64,000 nucleotides of DNA. Origin: Novipirellula caenicola (GTDB lineage: Bacteria; Planctomycetota; Planctomycetia; Pirellulales; Pirellulaceae). The notes below the pieces were generated by a model, which ran no database searches, was not told where the DNA came from, and saw only the letters and a program-made list of their open reading frames with translations. The position numbers and the translations under genes are program-made. This document shows positions 42,704-51,946 of the stretch, in pieces (position 1 is the first letter of the stretch; every line of letters starts with the position of its first letter). The stretch covers positions 248,001 through 312,000 of the forward strand of contig NZ_BAABRO010000003.1 of assembly GCF_039545035.1 (NCBI RefSeq). The letters run 5' to 3'.

Positions 42704-45250
42704 CTAATTGTACGTCGATTGGTTGCGAGCGGCAGTGTGCTCGTTGTCCGATGGCATCGGGAGCCCGCTGATCGGCAGGAAACCGCGAATCCGAGCACGT
42801 GGGGCCAACCCCTGCGTGTCGATCGGGCGATCCAGGACGTAGCTGCCCATGTTGCCCGCATTGTCGGTCGCGTCGATGCGTAGATACAGTTGACGCGGCA
42901 ATTGCGGATCGGCGGGCCAAACATAGTCGCCATCGTTTCGAAGTCCCGCGGCGATCGTGGTCCACGGACCTTCCACATCGTCGCTGAACGACAACGTGAT
43001 CGGCCGCGTCATCAAGTTGGCGTCGTCACAATCGTAGCGAATCACCAATGATCCCGTGCGGTCGCCTTCGCCATATTGAGCCCCGGTGATTCGCACCGTC
43101 GGCTTGCTCTGGTCAACGACCACGACAATATCGGGGCTTTCGCCCGCCTGTGGTCTCGGGCTGGTTAATCCGTTGGAACTGACGACGACGATGCGAAAAC
43201 CAAAGACACCTTCTTCCTTGGTTTCAATATCAAACGGACTGGCATTGTCAGGGTCTTGGCCCCAGAACTTCCAACTCTTGCCTCCATCGGTGCTGCCGTA
43301 CAGTTCCACTGATTCGACGCCGACGATTCCTACAGCCTCGAGTTCATATTCCAAGCTGAATCGATTCGAGTCGCTGAACCGAGTCGGAACACGACCACCA
43401 AAGGTGGCCGAATCGATGCGTGACTGCAACGCACGTTGTGCACTGTAGTGATCGTCGGCGGTGGTGGTAGGAACCGCCCATTGGGTTTGCGGTTCATTGG
43501 GATTGCCACTCACGGTGGCAGGTCGTTTTTCAACCCGTTTCTCCGGTGGTGCCGGGCGTATGGGACGGTCGCTTTTGGTGATCTCGCTCTTGTCGATCGG
43601 CCGCATCGCTTCGGCAGGCGTTTTAGGTCGCGCCGCTTCGGTGGTTTCGGGACTTGTTGGTGCTGCGGCCGCGGCCCCGGTTCCAGGTGCAAACAGCGTG
43701 GGACCTTTGCGGGACGGAGTCGCAGGTCGTGGTGTTTCGTCAGCACCAAACGGCAGCGTGACTTGCTCTGGCGTGGCAGGCGAGGGCAACTCAATCGCAC
43801 CTGGCCGCTGGGCGTAACGTGGCAACGGAAACGCGTTTCCGATTTGCCCAGCAACCTGCCCGCGAACCGGGTTGTGTGGCACCGTGGCGGTTTGTGGCAT
43901 CAGGAAACCCGTTGCGGCTGGCGTTTGCGTTTGCGTTTGCAACTTTGGCTGCGCGGGCTGGCTTGGTCGAGTTTGCAAGCTCGGTGGAACTTGCAAGCTA
44001 GGCGGGACTTGCAAGCTGGGTGGCACTTGTAAACTGGGCGGCGTACTGACACGGGGCGGTGCTGCGGGGACGGTCGGCACTGCGGGCGCGGTCAGCACAG
44101 GGACCTTCGCCGGCGGAATGATCCGTCGCGTATTGGCTGGGCTAGGTGGCGCCCCGGTGAGCGGTGCTTGAGCATACGCGTGTTGAGTTTCGCCGGCAGG
44201 CGTGTGCCCACGAAATTGGTTCAGCGGAGAATCACCACGGATCGAGCCGTAGTTCGCGGCGATCTTTGGCGTCTCGCTTTCAGGCTTTTTGCGATCCAGT
44301 TTGATGATCGGGCTCGAACCGCTCGTAGGATCGCTTTCGGCCGGACGAATATACAAATCGGTGGTCGATGGGGACGACGAAGCCGTTCGGTGTTGAACCG
44401 AGATGGCTTTTAGCTGCGGTTTGGCAAACGGAGCCGCGGTGGGCACTTCGCTGTCGCGGTGATCGCTGGCGGCAAAGCGGTTAGTTGGCAATGCAGCCAA
44501 TCGTGGCCGCTGCAGTCGCTTCATTTGCACGGTCTGGTTGCCCGCCGAGTCGATCGCAGTGACATGGATCGATAGTTGACGCCAATCTTCTTTGGGAAGA
44601 AACGTAAACGAACGATCGTCCCCTTCGGGTTGGACCGGAATCAATCGCCACTGAGATTCCACATCGCTGGCGTAATAGATCCGCGTGTCCGAAATCGCGG
44701 TGGCGTCTTCGATATCCATGCGGCAGCGAACCGTGCCATCGGCATCGCCGTCGGCATGCAGCGTCATCAGCGGGCCAGTCGTGTCGACGACGACCTTTAG
44801 CTGCGGATGAATCGGGCCCGCCGGGTGGGCACTGCCGCTGGAATCGAGGGTTTGGGTCGCAAACAGATAGACGCCGTCTTCGTCGCTCGAAAATGCGAAT
44901 TCACGGATCGTCGGCGGTTTCGAATCAAAGTGTTCCCAGCCCGAATTGCCGCCGCGATTGACGTACAAACGCACTTCCACCGGACGCGATCCGGCAGTGT
45001 CCACGTTGAATGGGATTTTAAACGAGCGAGAATTGAGCACTGCAACCGGTTCGACGGTCGAGCTGGCTGCCGAGACCGCATAACTTGGCGGCCGTCCTTT
45101 AGCAGAACCCACCTCGGTTGATATGATGGCGTCAGTGCTGCTTGTTTTTAGAGCCGGCGAGTCTGCATGAGCATGTACTGCTGTGATAGCAAATCCCGAT
45201 CCGCTTAGCGCGAATACCGCAGCGGCGACGGCTTTCTTGGCGGTATGCAT
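42704..45250 (-). CDS. large exported proline-rich protein, function unknown
   Basis: 848 residues. A signal peptide (MHTAKKAVAAAVFALSGSG to AHA) is followed by two beta-sandwich regions with paired aromatic and Gly patterns near the start and at the end (SVELYGSTDGGKSWKFWGQD, VSSNGLTSPRPQAGESPDI). A long Pro/Thr/Gln-rich middle contains four VPPSLQ units. The end regions resemble Ig or Fn3-like domains. It probably reaches across or along the cell surface. Divergent from mnmG with a 106-bp gap. Confidence 0.75.
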   Translation of the reverse strand: MHTAKKAVAAAVFALSGSGFAITAVHAHADSPALKTSSTDAIISTEVGSAKGRPPSYAVSAASSTVEPVAVLNSRSFKIPFNVDTAGSRPVEVRLYVNRGGNSGWEHFDSKPPTIREFAFSSDEDGVYLFATQTLDSSGSAHPAGPIHPQLKVVVDTTGPLMTLHADGDADGTVRCRMDIEDATAISDTRIYYASDVESQWRLIPVQPEGDDRSFTFLPKEDWRQLSIHVTAIDSAGNQTVQMKRLQRPRLAALPTNRFAASDHRDSEVPTAAPFAKPQLKAISVQHRTASSSPSTTDLYIRPAESDPTSGSSPIIKLDRKKPESETPKIAANYGSIRGDSPLNQFRGHTPAGETQHAYAQAPLTGAPPSPANTRRIIPPAKVPVLTAPAVPTVPAAPPRVSTPPSLQVPPSLQVPPSLQVPPSLQTRPSQPAQPKLQTQTQTPAATGFLMPQTATVPHNPVRGQVAGQIGNAFPLPRYAQRPGAIELPSPATPEQVTLPFGADETPRPATPSRKGPTLFAPGTGAAAAAPTSPETTEAARPKTPAEAMRPIDKSEITKSDRPIRPAPPEKRVEKRPATVSGNPNEPQTQWAVPTTTADDHYSAQRALQSRIDSATFGGRVPTRFSDSNRFSLEYELEAVGIVGVESVELYGSTDGGKSWKFWGQDPDNASPFDIETKEEGVFGFRIVVVSSNGLTSPRPQAGESPDIVVVVDQSKPTVRITGAQYGEGDRTGSLVIRYDCDDANLMTRPITLSFSDDVEGPWTTIAAGLRNDGDYVWPADPQLPRQLYLRIDATDNAGNMGSYVLDRPIDTQGLAPRARIRGFLPISGLPMPSDNEHTAARNQSTYN
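43973..44044 (-). repeat. 18-bp tandem repeat, four copies, in the proline-rich gene
   Basis: Units start TTGCAAGCT at 43973, 43991 and 44009, and TTGTAAACT at 44027. They encode the hexapeptide VPPSLQ on the minus strand. Confidence 0.85.
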
Positions 45251-45356
45251 CTTGTCGATCAGCCTTCAAACACGGAAAACGGTGTCCTTACCTATCCTCT
45301 CCGGTTCGACTCGCTCCCCTTTCCTTCTTGATCTATTCACCCTGCGACGTGATTCC

Positions 45357-47183
45357 ATGACAAAGTCTTCTTACTCTTATGACGTTATTGTCATTGGTGC
45401 CGGTCATGCGGGCACCGAAGCCGCAGCCGCTGCGGCTCGTGTGGGAGCAAAAACCGCGTTATTGACGACCAACCTGGACACGGTGGGGCAAATGTCCTGT
45501 AATCCCGCTATCGGGGGTGTTGCCAAGGGGCAGATTGTCCGCGAAGTCGATGCGTTGGGCGGATTGATGGGGCGAGCGATCGATGCGACCGGCATCCAAT
45601 TTCGCCTGCTCAACTGCCGAAAAGGCCCGGCGATGCACAGTCCACGGGCTCAAGCGGACAAAAAAGCCTACCAAAACCACATCAAATGTCAGATTGAACA
45701 GCAGCCCAATCTGCATCTGCGGCAAGAAACGGTCGTGGATCTGATCACCGAAACGGTCGATGGCAAAACCCGTGTCGTCGGAATCAGCGTGGTCGGCGAT
45801 GCCGAGTACCTCGCTCCGACCGTAATTTTGACCACGGGCACCTTCCTCAAAGCGATCATGCATACCGGCGATGCCAAAACGTCCGGGGGCAGGGCAGGGG
45901 AGGGGACCACGACCGGAATCAGCGGGGCGCTGAACCGATTGGGTTTCGAGGTCCAGCGGTTTAAGACCGGAACGCCGCCACGGTTGAACTCGCGAACGAT
46001 CGATTACTCGCAACTCGAATTGCAGCCGGGCGACGACAATCCGCAGCCGTTTTCGTTCATAACTGGATCGTTGGCTCATTGCGAGCAATTGCCTTGCCAC
46101 ATCGCCTACACCAACGATGCGGTGCATGAATTGATCCGTGCCAATTTGGACCGGGCGCCGATGTACAGCGGCCAAATCAATTCGCGGGGGCCACGCTATT
46201 GTCCTTCGATCGAAGACAAGGTCGTCCGCTTTGCCGACAAAGATTCGCATCAATTGTTTCTCGAGCCTGAAGGACGTCAAACCGAAGAGGTCTACGTCAA
46301 CGGAATCTCGACCAGTCTGCCACGCGACGTCCAAGACCAGATGTTCCGTATGATCAAAGGACTCGAGAATGCTCAAATCATGCGTTACGGTTATGCCGTC
46401 GAATACGACTTCTGTCCTCCCACGCAATTGTGGCCGCATTTGGAAAGTAAGGCGGTCGAAGGATTGTTCTTGGCCGGGCAAATCAATGGCACGACCGGTT
46501 ATGAAGAGGCCGCTGGTCAAGGTTTAATCGCAGGGCTAAACGCCGCCCGTAAAGTCGCCTCCAAGTCGCCATGGGTACCCACGCGTGATCAAGCCTACAT
46601 CGGTGTTTTGGTTGACGATTTGGTGACCGCAGGAACCGATGAACCCTACCGTATGTTTACTAGCCGGGCAGAGTATCGGTTGTTGTTGCGACAAGACAAT
46701 GCGGACCGCCGGTTGACCGCCGCGGCCGACGAGCTCGGGTTGATTGATGCGCAGCGTCGTGATCGTTTTGCCAACAAGTTGTCACAAATCGATTTGGGCA
46801 TGGAGCTACTAAAGAGTTCCCGAGTCGACAACACGCCCGGCGATGTCTATCTGCGTCGTCCCGAAGTTGACTGGAACGTGATGTGTAGCCACGTCGAAGG
46901 ACTGCGTCAGATCGACGAAGATGCTGCCACGCAATGTCTGTATGACATCAAATACGAAGGCTACATCACGCGGCAAAAGATGGAGGTCGAAAAGCACCAC
47001 CGGCTCGCAAGTAAGCAGATTCCCCAAGCGTTCAGTTACGATGCCATCGGTCCGCTACGCCAGGAAGCGCGAGAGAAACTGAATCGAGTTCGTCCGCAAA
47101 ATCTCGATCAAGCCAAACGAATCAGCGGCGTCACCCCGGCCGATCTCGCCTTGGTACTCGCTCACCTCGAACGCAAACGATAA
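45357..47183 (+). CDS. mnmG: tRNA uridine 5-carboxymethylaminomethyl modification enzyme
   Basis: 608 residues from the ATG at 45357 (MTKSSYSYDVIVIGAGHAGT); a longer frame from 45183 adds non-homologous residues. With MnmE it modifies the wobble uridine of several tRNAs, using FAD. Recognised by GAGHAGTEAA (FAD), CNPAIGGVAKGQIVREVDAL, GTFLKAIMHTG, TSGGRAGEG and GFEVQRFKTGTPPRL, and the C-terminal EGYITRQKMEVEKHHRLASK. mnmE is not in this window. Confidence 0.96.
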   Translation: MTKSSYSYDVIVIGAGHAGTEAAAAAARVGAKTALLTTNLDTVGQMSCNPAIGGVAKGQIVREVDALGGLMGRAIDATGIQFRLLNCRKGPAMHSPRAQADKKAYQNHIKCQIEQQPNLHLRQETVVDLITETVDGKTRVVGISVVGDAEYLAPTVILTTGTFLKAIMHTGDAKTSGGRAGEGTTTGISGALNRLGFEVQRFKTGTPPRLNSRTIDYSQLELQPGDDNPQPFSFITGSLAHCEQLPCHIAYTNDAVHELIRANLDRAPMYSGQINSRGPRYCPSIEDKVVRFADKDSHQLFLEPEGRQTEEVYVNGISTSLPRDVQDQMFRMIKGLENAQIMRYGYAVEYDFCPPTQLWPHLESKAVEGLFLAGQINGTTGYEEAAGQGLIAGLNAARKVASKSPWVPTRDQAYIGVLVDDLVTAGTDEPYRMFTSRAEYRLLLRQDNADRRLTAAADELGLIDAQRRDRFANKLSQIDLGMELLKSSRVDNTPGDVYLRRPEVDWNVMCSHVEGLRQIDEDAATQCLYDIKYEGYITRQKMEVEKHHRLASKQIPQAFSYDAIGPLRQEAREKLNRVRPQNLDQAKRISGVTPADLALVLAHLERKR

Positions 47184-47324
47184 GCCGTTAGGCAGTTAGC
47201 AGGAGTCTTTCAGTAAATTGGCCGTTTTGGTGATTGCCAGGGTTCCGGCACTGAACCGGGGCTAGCGCCCAATTGGGGGCGCTGTGAAGCATTTAGAGAC
47301 GACAAATTACAGCATTTGTATTCC

Positions 47325-47417
47325 GTAGCTACGCTCGCCAGAGCGTGGATGATTGCCAGCCAGTGCAATTCACCACCTTCTCGCGAAGGTAGCTACGATC
47401 TGGCGAAGGTCGCTACG
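47325..47417 (+). repeat. dispersed repeat, family R1, copy 3
   Basis: Starts GTAGCTACGCTCGCCAGAGC and ends GCGAAGGTCGCTACG, with an internal GTAGCTACG at about 47388. In the gap between mnmG and the rhomboid gene, which are convergent. Confidence 0.75.
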
Positions 47418-47447
47418 AGAAAATGCTTCACCGCGTTGGCCCTACAG

Positions 47448-48803
47448 CTACTGCGACACTGAAATCTGTTTCAGTAGTTGGTCACGCATTGTGATCACTT
47501 TTTGGTTGGCCTCGTTCATCGCGTCCGGCGGGATCACGATTCCACGCAACGTGGTCTCAGCTGCTTGCCGATTCTTTTGAACAGACCATTGGATTTGGCC
47601 GATTCGCAATCGTGCTTGATTCGACTGAGCTCCACCGTGAATCGCGACGAGTGTGAGAGGTCGAATCGCTTCGACATACAGCTTCTTGCTTGCCAATAAT
47701 TTGGCGTAGGCTGCCAACAGGGTATCGGATAGTCCGCAGGTGAGTTTCAGTTGTTCCAGTCGCTGGAAGTGTTGTTGTGCGATGATGGCACTCGATGAAT
47801 CAATGGCCTGTCTCAGCAAGTGCACCAGTCGGTTGAATTCCGGATGGTCCTGGGCGTTAGGCTTCTCCGCTGCAACCGCAGGTGTCTTTGGCTTTGCGAG
47901 TAGCTTCGTTAACAGCGGATTGAAACCGGGTTTGGCCGCCGCCGCAGGTTGGGGCGTCTCGGTTTTTACCGTGGCGCGGCGGGTGGCGGTGGCGGTGTTC
48001 ATGGCCACCGGGGTGGGGCGATTTCCCAGTGCCGCTGCGATCGGGTCTTCGTGTTCGATCTTTTTGCGAGACTTCGCGAGACGCTGCTTGTCGCTGCAAA
48101 ACAAATTGTATTGTTGTAGCCACGCGTTTCGCGAAATGACGTCCCAGCCTTCGCAGTCCACCCAATCCTGCCGCAGCATCAATAGGCCAATCGGTAATCC
48201 TACTGCCACGCCGATCAAGTGCAGCATTTCCGACGACATCGAAAATCCTCCCAACGCCAAAAACACAAGCTGCATCATTAGAAACGCCGACGCGAGGCTG
48301 ATGATTCGTACCTCGAACGTCCCCATGCGAAAGCCGACGACCCAGAAACAGTCCATTTCATTTTCAGGAGCCCACAACATTGCGATCACCAGCAACGAGA
48401 AAATGACGCCCGAGGCTCCGAGTGCCCCGCCGTCGCTGCCCAGGATAAACATGGGAAGCTGGACAATGATGCCGCCGACCAAGGCCATCAAAAGGTACAA
48501 CGCCAAAAACGGCAGGTTTCCTATCTTGCCTTCGACAACCAATCCAAACGCCCACAGGAACAACATGTTCCCCAGCAAATGCATCAGGTCGGCGTGCATG
48601 AATGCGCAGCTAATCCACTGCAGCGGATTGATCGTGTCGAATTGAAGGATCAGCCACTCGATCGACTCGACTTCCACATTGCCCAAGGCGACCTGAAGCG
48701 TGGTGAGACAAAAGATCACAATGTTGGTCGCGACTAGGCCACCAGTCACGATTGGTAGGTGGTAGACCGGAGCATCGGTCGTGTAGGGGGCGATAAGAAT
48801 CAT
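47448..48803 (-). CDS. rhomboid family intramembrane serine protease with C-terminal extension
   Basis: 451 residues. About six or seven membrane segments occupy residues 1-210. The catalytic serine is in GALGASGVIFSL (GxSG) and the catalytic histidine in MLHLIGVAVGLPIG. The HADLMHLLGNMLFLW motif that shapes the active site is also present. Rhomboids cut membrane proteins within the bilayer. The 240-residue cytoplasmic C-terminus has an Ala/Pro/Thr linker and a helical domain (LVHLLRQAIDSSSAIIAQQH) that may act in regulation or substrate choice. Substrates are unknown. Confidence 0.9.
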   Translation of the reverse strand: MILIAPYTTDAPVYHLPIVTGGLVATNIVIFCLTTLQVALGNVEVESIEWLILQFDTINPLQWISCAFMHADLMHLLGNMLFLWAFGLVVEGKIGNLPFLALYLLMALVGGIIVQLPMFILGSDGGALGASGVIFSLLVIAMLWAPENEMDCFWVVGFRMGTFEVRIISLASAFLMMQLVFLALGGFSMSSEMLHLIGVAVGLPIGLLMLRQDWVDCEGWDVISRNAWLQQYNLFCSDKQRLAKSRKKIEHEDPIAAALGNRPTPVAMNTATATRRATVKTETPQPAAAAKPGFNPLLTKLLAKPKTPAVAAEKPNAQDHPEFNRLVHLLRQAIDSSSAIIAQQHFQRLEQLKLTCGLSDTLLAAYAKLLASKKLYVEAIRPLTLVAIHGGAQSNQARLRIGQIQWSVQKNRQAAETTLRGIVIPPDAMNEANQKVITMRDQLLKQISVSQ

Positions 48804-49338
48804 TGGCAGATGAGTGCACGCGGTAGATCGGACGCAGAGCCTCCACAGGAGTACAAGTTAATTGGAGCATCCGGCGAAGTCGCGTTCCACTAATTCTGGG
48901 TCCTGCACGCCCCACAAAATCCAAAAAACGCGGGCTAGAATCCTTAAGTTCCGATGAATACGGGACTTATGGAATTCAAATCGATCTTGACCCACTGTGT
49001 CAACTCGATAGAATTCGTTGGTGAGGCAAGCTTGGTAAGGCAGGGGGACTCGGAGTTTCTTGCTGCTTGCGTTTTTCGCACACTTTAGCTCGGTAATGTG
49101 CTAGTGCGGGGGACGGGAAGGTTGCTAAACAAAGACTCGTGGTGAACGGTTGGGTGACTTGTGTATCGGATGCACAACGAATCATTAACTTACATTTGCT
49201 AGCAAGTGACATCATGATGGTCTGTCTTTGGACGAGACACGCTGTATTGGGCTGCATGTTGCAATACGCCGAGGTCGTGTTCAAAGCTCCAGGATTCACA
49301 ATGTAACGGCTCGTCATGCAGGGAGGATGGTTTCTGCC
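48804..49338. other. intergenic region upstream of the HTH-receiver regulator
   Basis: 535 bp between divergent genes (rhomboid minus, regulator plus). It presumably holds both promoters. No gene, RNA or known repeat was recognised. Confidence 0.4.
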
Positions 49339-49926
49339 ATGACCATTAAGACGGTCTTCACGACAGGCGAAGCGGCCAAGATTTGTAAGGTCAGCCAGCA
49401 AACGATTATCCGTTGTTTCGACAACGGTTCGTTAAAGGGGTTTCGTGTCCCCGGAAGTAAATTCCGACGCATTCCACGTGAACAACTTTTCATGTTCATG
49501 AAGGAAAACGGAATTCCCACCGACGCACTTGAAAGCGGCAAGAAGAAGCTGCTGATCGTGGACGACGATCAAGATTTGGTCGAACTGATCAGCGAAGGTT
49601 TTTCGCGTGACGGGCGTTTCGACATCCGCACCGCAAACAACGGGTTCGACGCCGGAATGGGAGTGAAAGAGTTTCGCCCCGATCTGGTGATCTTGGACGT
49701 GATGTTGCCCGATATCAACGGCAAAGAAGTATGCCAACGTGTTCGCAGCGATCCCGCGATGGATATGGTCAAGATCCTGTGTATCTCGGGGATGGTCGAG
49801 CACAACAAAGTCGACGCTTTGAAAGCGGCCGGTGCAAACGATTTCATGCAAAAGCCGTTCGCGATCGATGATTTGATCAACCGATCGTGCGACCTGCTCG
49901 AAATGGAACGCGGCGTGATCAATTAA
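49339..49926 (+). CDS. response regulator with N-terminal excisionase/MerR-type HTH
   Basis: 195 residues; the start ATG at 49339 has GGGAGG 12 bases upstream. Residues 7-55 form a helix-turn-helix of the excisionase/MerR type (FTTGEAAKICKVSQQTIIRC, RRIPREQLFMFM). Residues 71-192 are a receiver domain with Asp75/Asp76, phosphorylated Asp120 (LVILDVMLP) and Lys172 (MQKPF). The DNA-binding part precedes the receiver, the reverse of the common OmpR or NarL order. The histidine kinase 307 bp downstream on the same strand is a possible partner, but pairing is not shown. Confidence 0.88.
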   Translation: MTIKTVFTTGEAAKICKVSQQTIIRCFDNGSLKGFRVPGSKFRRIPREQLFMFMKENGIPTDALESGKKKLLIVDDDQDLVELISEGFSRDGRFDIRTANNGFDAGMGVKEFRPDLVILDVMLPDINGKEVCQRVRSDPAMDMVKILCISGMVEHNKVDALKAAGANDFMQKPFAIDDLINRSCDLLEMERGVIN

Positions 49927-50233
49927 ACGGTCACGCGAAAACGGAATTCGGCTTCGCTCCAGCATCACAGGATAGGCTCCGATCCTTTCAATGTGGGATA
50001 GGCTTCCAGCCTGTCAAAGTCGCATTGGCATCCAGCCTGTCATCGCCGTAGCGAAGCTCAACAAGACTTTCGATGTCGTTACTAAACGATTCGGAAACCC
50101 ACGCCCGAATTTTCGTGACCCTGAAACTTTACGTTGACAAAGCACCACCTCTCGGTGACAAACGCAGGCGACCTGCCTACCTCGACGTGGTGCAAACTGA
50201 AACAAGTGCGACACGGATGGTCTTCTTAGCGTG
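49927..50233. other. intergenic region between regulator and kinase
   Basis: 307 bp. It includes one R3 repeat at 50048-50072 and short repeated phrases (ATAGGCTTCCAGCCTGTC, CATCCAGCCTGTC). No gene seen. Confidence 0.5.
50048..50072 (+). repeat. dispersed hairpin repeat, family R3
   Basis: GTAGCGAAGCTCAACAAGAC then TTTCG, related to the repeats after nrfA and within hpnE. Confidence 0.6.
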
Positions 50234-51550
50234 ATGTCCCCAACCCACTTGTTGCCCAGCCTGCGTTTCGAATCCAGTCGATGGTGGCTGCCCCGTTCGC
50301 TCGTTGCTACCGAGTGTTTGACGGGGGTGCTGTTGCGCAGCCATGAAACGGATTTGTTGGCCGCTGGCGAGCAAGGCGTCGAAGGCGGCGTTTCGCAATC
50401 GCCGGATCCGATCACGCTCCAGCGAACAATCGCAGCATTGCGGACCGATCCGCCGCTGTTGATCTTCGCCGCTGCGTCGTTTCCCGGTGATTCGACGTCG
50501 TTAACCGGTTTGGCAGCTTGGCTTGCCGAAAACGCAATCACACCGTTTTCCGAGGGTGATGCGTTTTTAGGGGCGCCCGTGATCACGTCCGCAATCCGAT
50601 CACGCTGGAGCGAACTGGATGCGTATTTTAGAACGCTGCCGGTCGAACAATGGCTTGCAGAGGCGACGCTTTGGCTCGAGGTGACCGGCCCAAGTGTTGC
50701 TGCGTCATGGCGAGATCGATGGCCGAGTGTCACCTTCACCGCAGCAGAGCTGAACGGTGTGGCTCCTTCGCCTACGCCTGGGATGGCGGCGGCCGAGATC
50801 GCGGCGGCCGATTCGCTGCATCAGCTTGCTCGGCAGATGCAACACACCCGCACGCTCGAGCGATCGTTTGATCGTCGACTTCATACGCAAAAACTCGCTG
50901 CGCTCAAACAATTTGCTTACGGACTCAGTCACGAGATCAACAATCCGTTGGCGAACATCTCGACGCGAGCCCAACAATTGAAGCAGGGCGAAGCCGACCC
51001 GCAGCGAAGTGCGTCGCTGCAAAAGATCGTCGACCAAGTCTATCGAGCTCACCAGATGATTGCCGACTTGATGTTCTACGCGAATCCGCCGTTACCGGAG
51101 ACCTCGCAGTGTGATCTGAACAAATTGGTGCGATCGGTTGCGGATGAATTTGTCGACGAGGCTGATTCGTTATCCATCCGATTGGAAACCGAGACTTCTG
51201 TCGACGAGCTCGTGCTTGATCTTGATGAACCGATGTTTGGCGAAGCGCTGCGAGTCTTACTGCGAAATTCGATCGAAGCGATCGGATCATCCGGCACGAT
51301 TGTGGTCTCGGTCGTCTCCGAGGCGACTCGCATCTTGATTCACGTAGCCGACAGCGGTCCTGGACTCTCACGTGCGGCACGTGAACATGCGTTTGATCCC
51401 TACTTTAGCGGCCGCGAAGCCGGCCGCGGGCTTGGGCTCGGGCTGTGCCGAGCCTACCGGATTGCCAAGTTGCACAACGCCGACATCACGCTCGCCGGTG
51501 GGGCAGCCGGTTGTGTCGCCACGATCACAATGGGTAGGTCGCCCGCGTAG
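50234..51550 (+). CDS. sensor histidine kinase
   Basis: 438 residues from the ATG at 50234 (a GTG directly upstream at 50231 is possible). The first 200 residues show no transmembrane segments or known sensor, so it is probably cytoplasmic. The HisKA dimer helix has the phospho-acceptor His near residue 233 in YGLSHEINNPLANISTRAQQ. The ATPase domain shows the N box LRNSIEAI, the G1 box ADSGPGLS and the G2 box GRGLGLGLCRAYRI. It passes phosphate to a response regulator, possibly the HTH-receiver protein just upstream. Confidence 0.92.
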   Translation: MSPTHLLPSLRFESSRWWLPRSLVATECLTGVLLRSHETDLLAAGEQGVEGGVSQSPDPITLQRTIAALRTDPPLLIFAAASFPGDSTSLTGLAAWLAENAITPFSEGDAFLGAPVITSAIRSRWSELDAYFRTLPVEQWLAEATLWLEVTGPSVAASWRDRWPSVTFTAAELNGVAPSPTPGMAAAEIAAADSLHQLARQMQHTRTLERSFDRRLHTQKLAALKQFAYGLSHEINNPLANISTRAQQLKQGEADPQRSASLQKIVDQVYRAHQMIADLMFYANPPLPETSQCDLNKLVRSVADEFVDEADSLSIRLETETSVDELVLDLDEPMFGEALRVLLRNSIEAIGSSGTIVVSVVSEATRILIHVADSGPGLSRAAREHAFDPYFSGREAGRGLGLGLCRAYRIAKLHNADITLAGGAAGCVATITMGRSPA

Positions 51551-51946
51551 CGGATAAAATCTTCGTTCCCAAGCTCTGCCTGACGCCGTCAACGATATTC
51601 CTAGTAGCTACCTTCGCTAGAAGGTGGTGATTCACAACGGACGCGAACAATCCACGCTCTGGCGAGCGTAGCTACGAAACGCAAATGCTGCAATTTCCAG
51701 CCTGAAGATTGTTCATGGTGTTGGACTCTGGCTGGGAACGCACTTCTTTCGAGGCTCCCGCTTCGTCTCTTGTCGCACCGCAGCAAACGCCCAAATTGGC
51801 TGCCGCAACGGCAACGCTGCGAGCATCCAAAATCGCCGAAGACGCTAAAAACATCCAAAACATAGCCCGGTAGTCGGCTGGCCGGCGATCTCCAATAATT
51901 CTTTTTCGCTTGAACACGTTTCCACTTTACGATTGATGCAGAAACC
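51551..51946. other. intergenic region upstream of gatA
   Basis: 396 bp with an R1 repeat (51604-51677) and the presumed gatA promoter. No gene recognised. Confidence 0.5.
51604..51677 (+). repeat. dispersed repeat, family R1, copy 4
   Basis: Begins GTAGCTACCTTCGCTAGAAG and ends CTGGCGAGCGTAGCTACG. Internal blocks are in inverse order relative to the copies at 30817 and 47325. Confidence 0.7.

Noticed and set aside
43436-44032. plus-strand Trp/Arg-rich frame
   Set aside because: Shadow of the proline-rich exported protein; composition is the mirror of Pro codons.
45459-46520. 353-codon open frame on the minus strand
   Set aside because: Antisense to mnmG, whose motifs on the plus strand are unmistakable.
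47740-48645. 301-codon open frame on the plus strand
   Set aside because: Antisense to the rhomboid protease gene; Ser/Cys-rich composition without family features.
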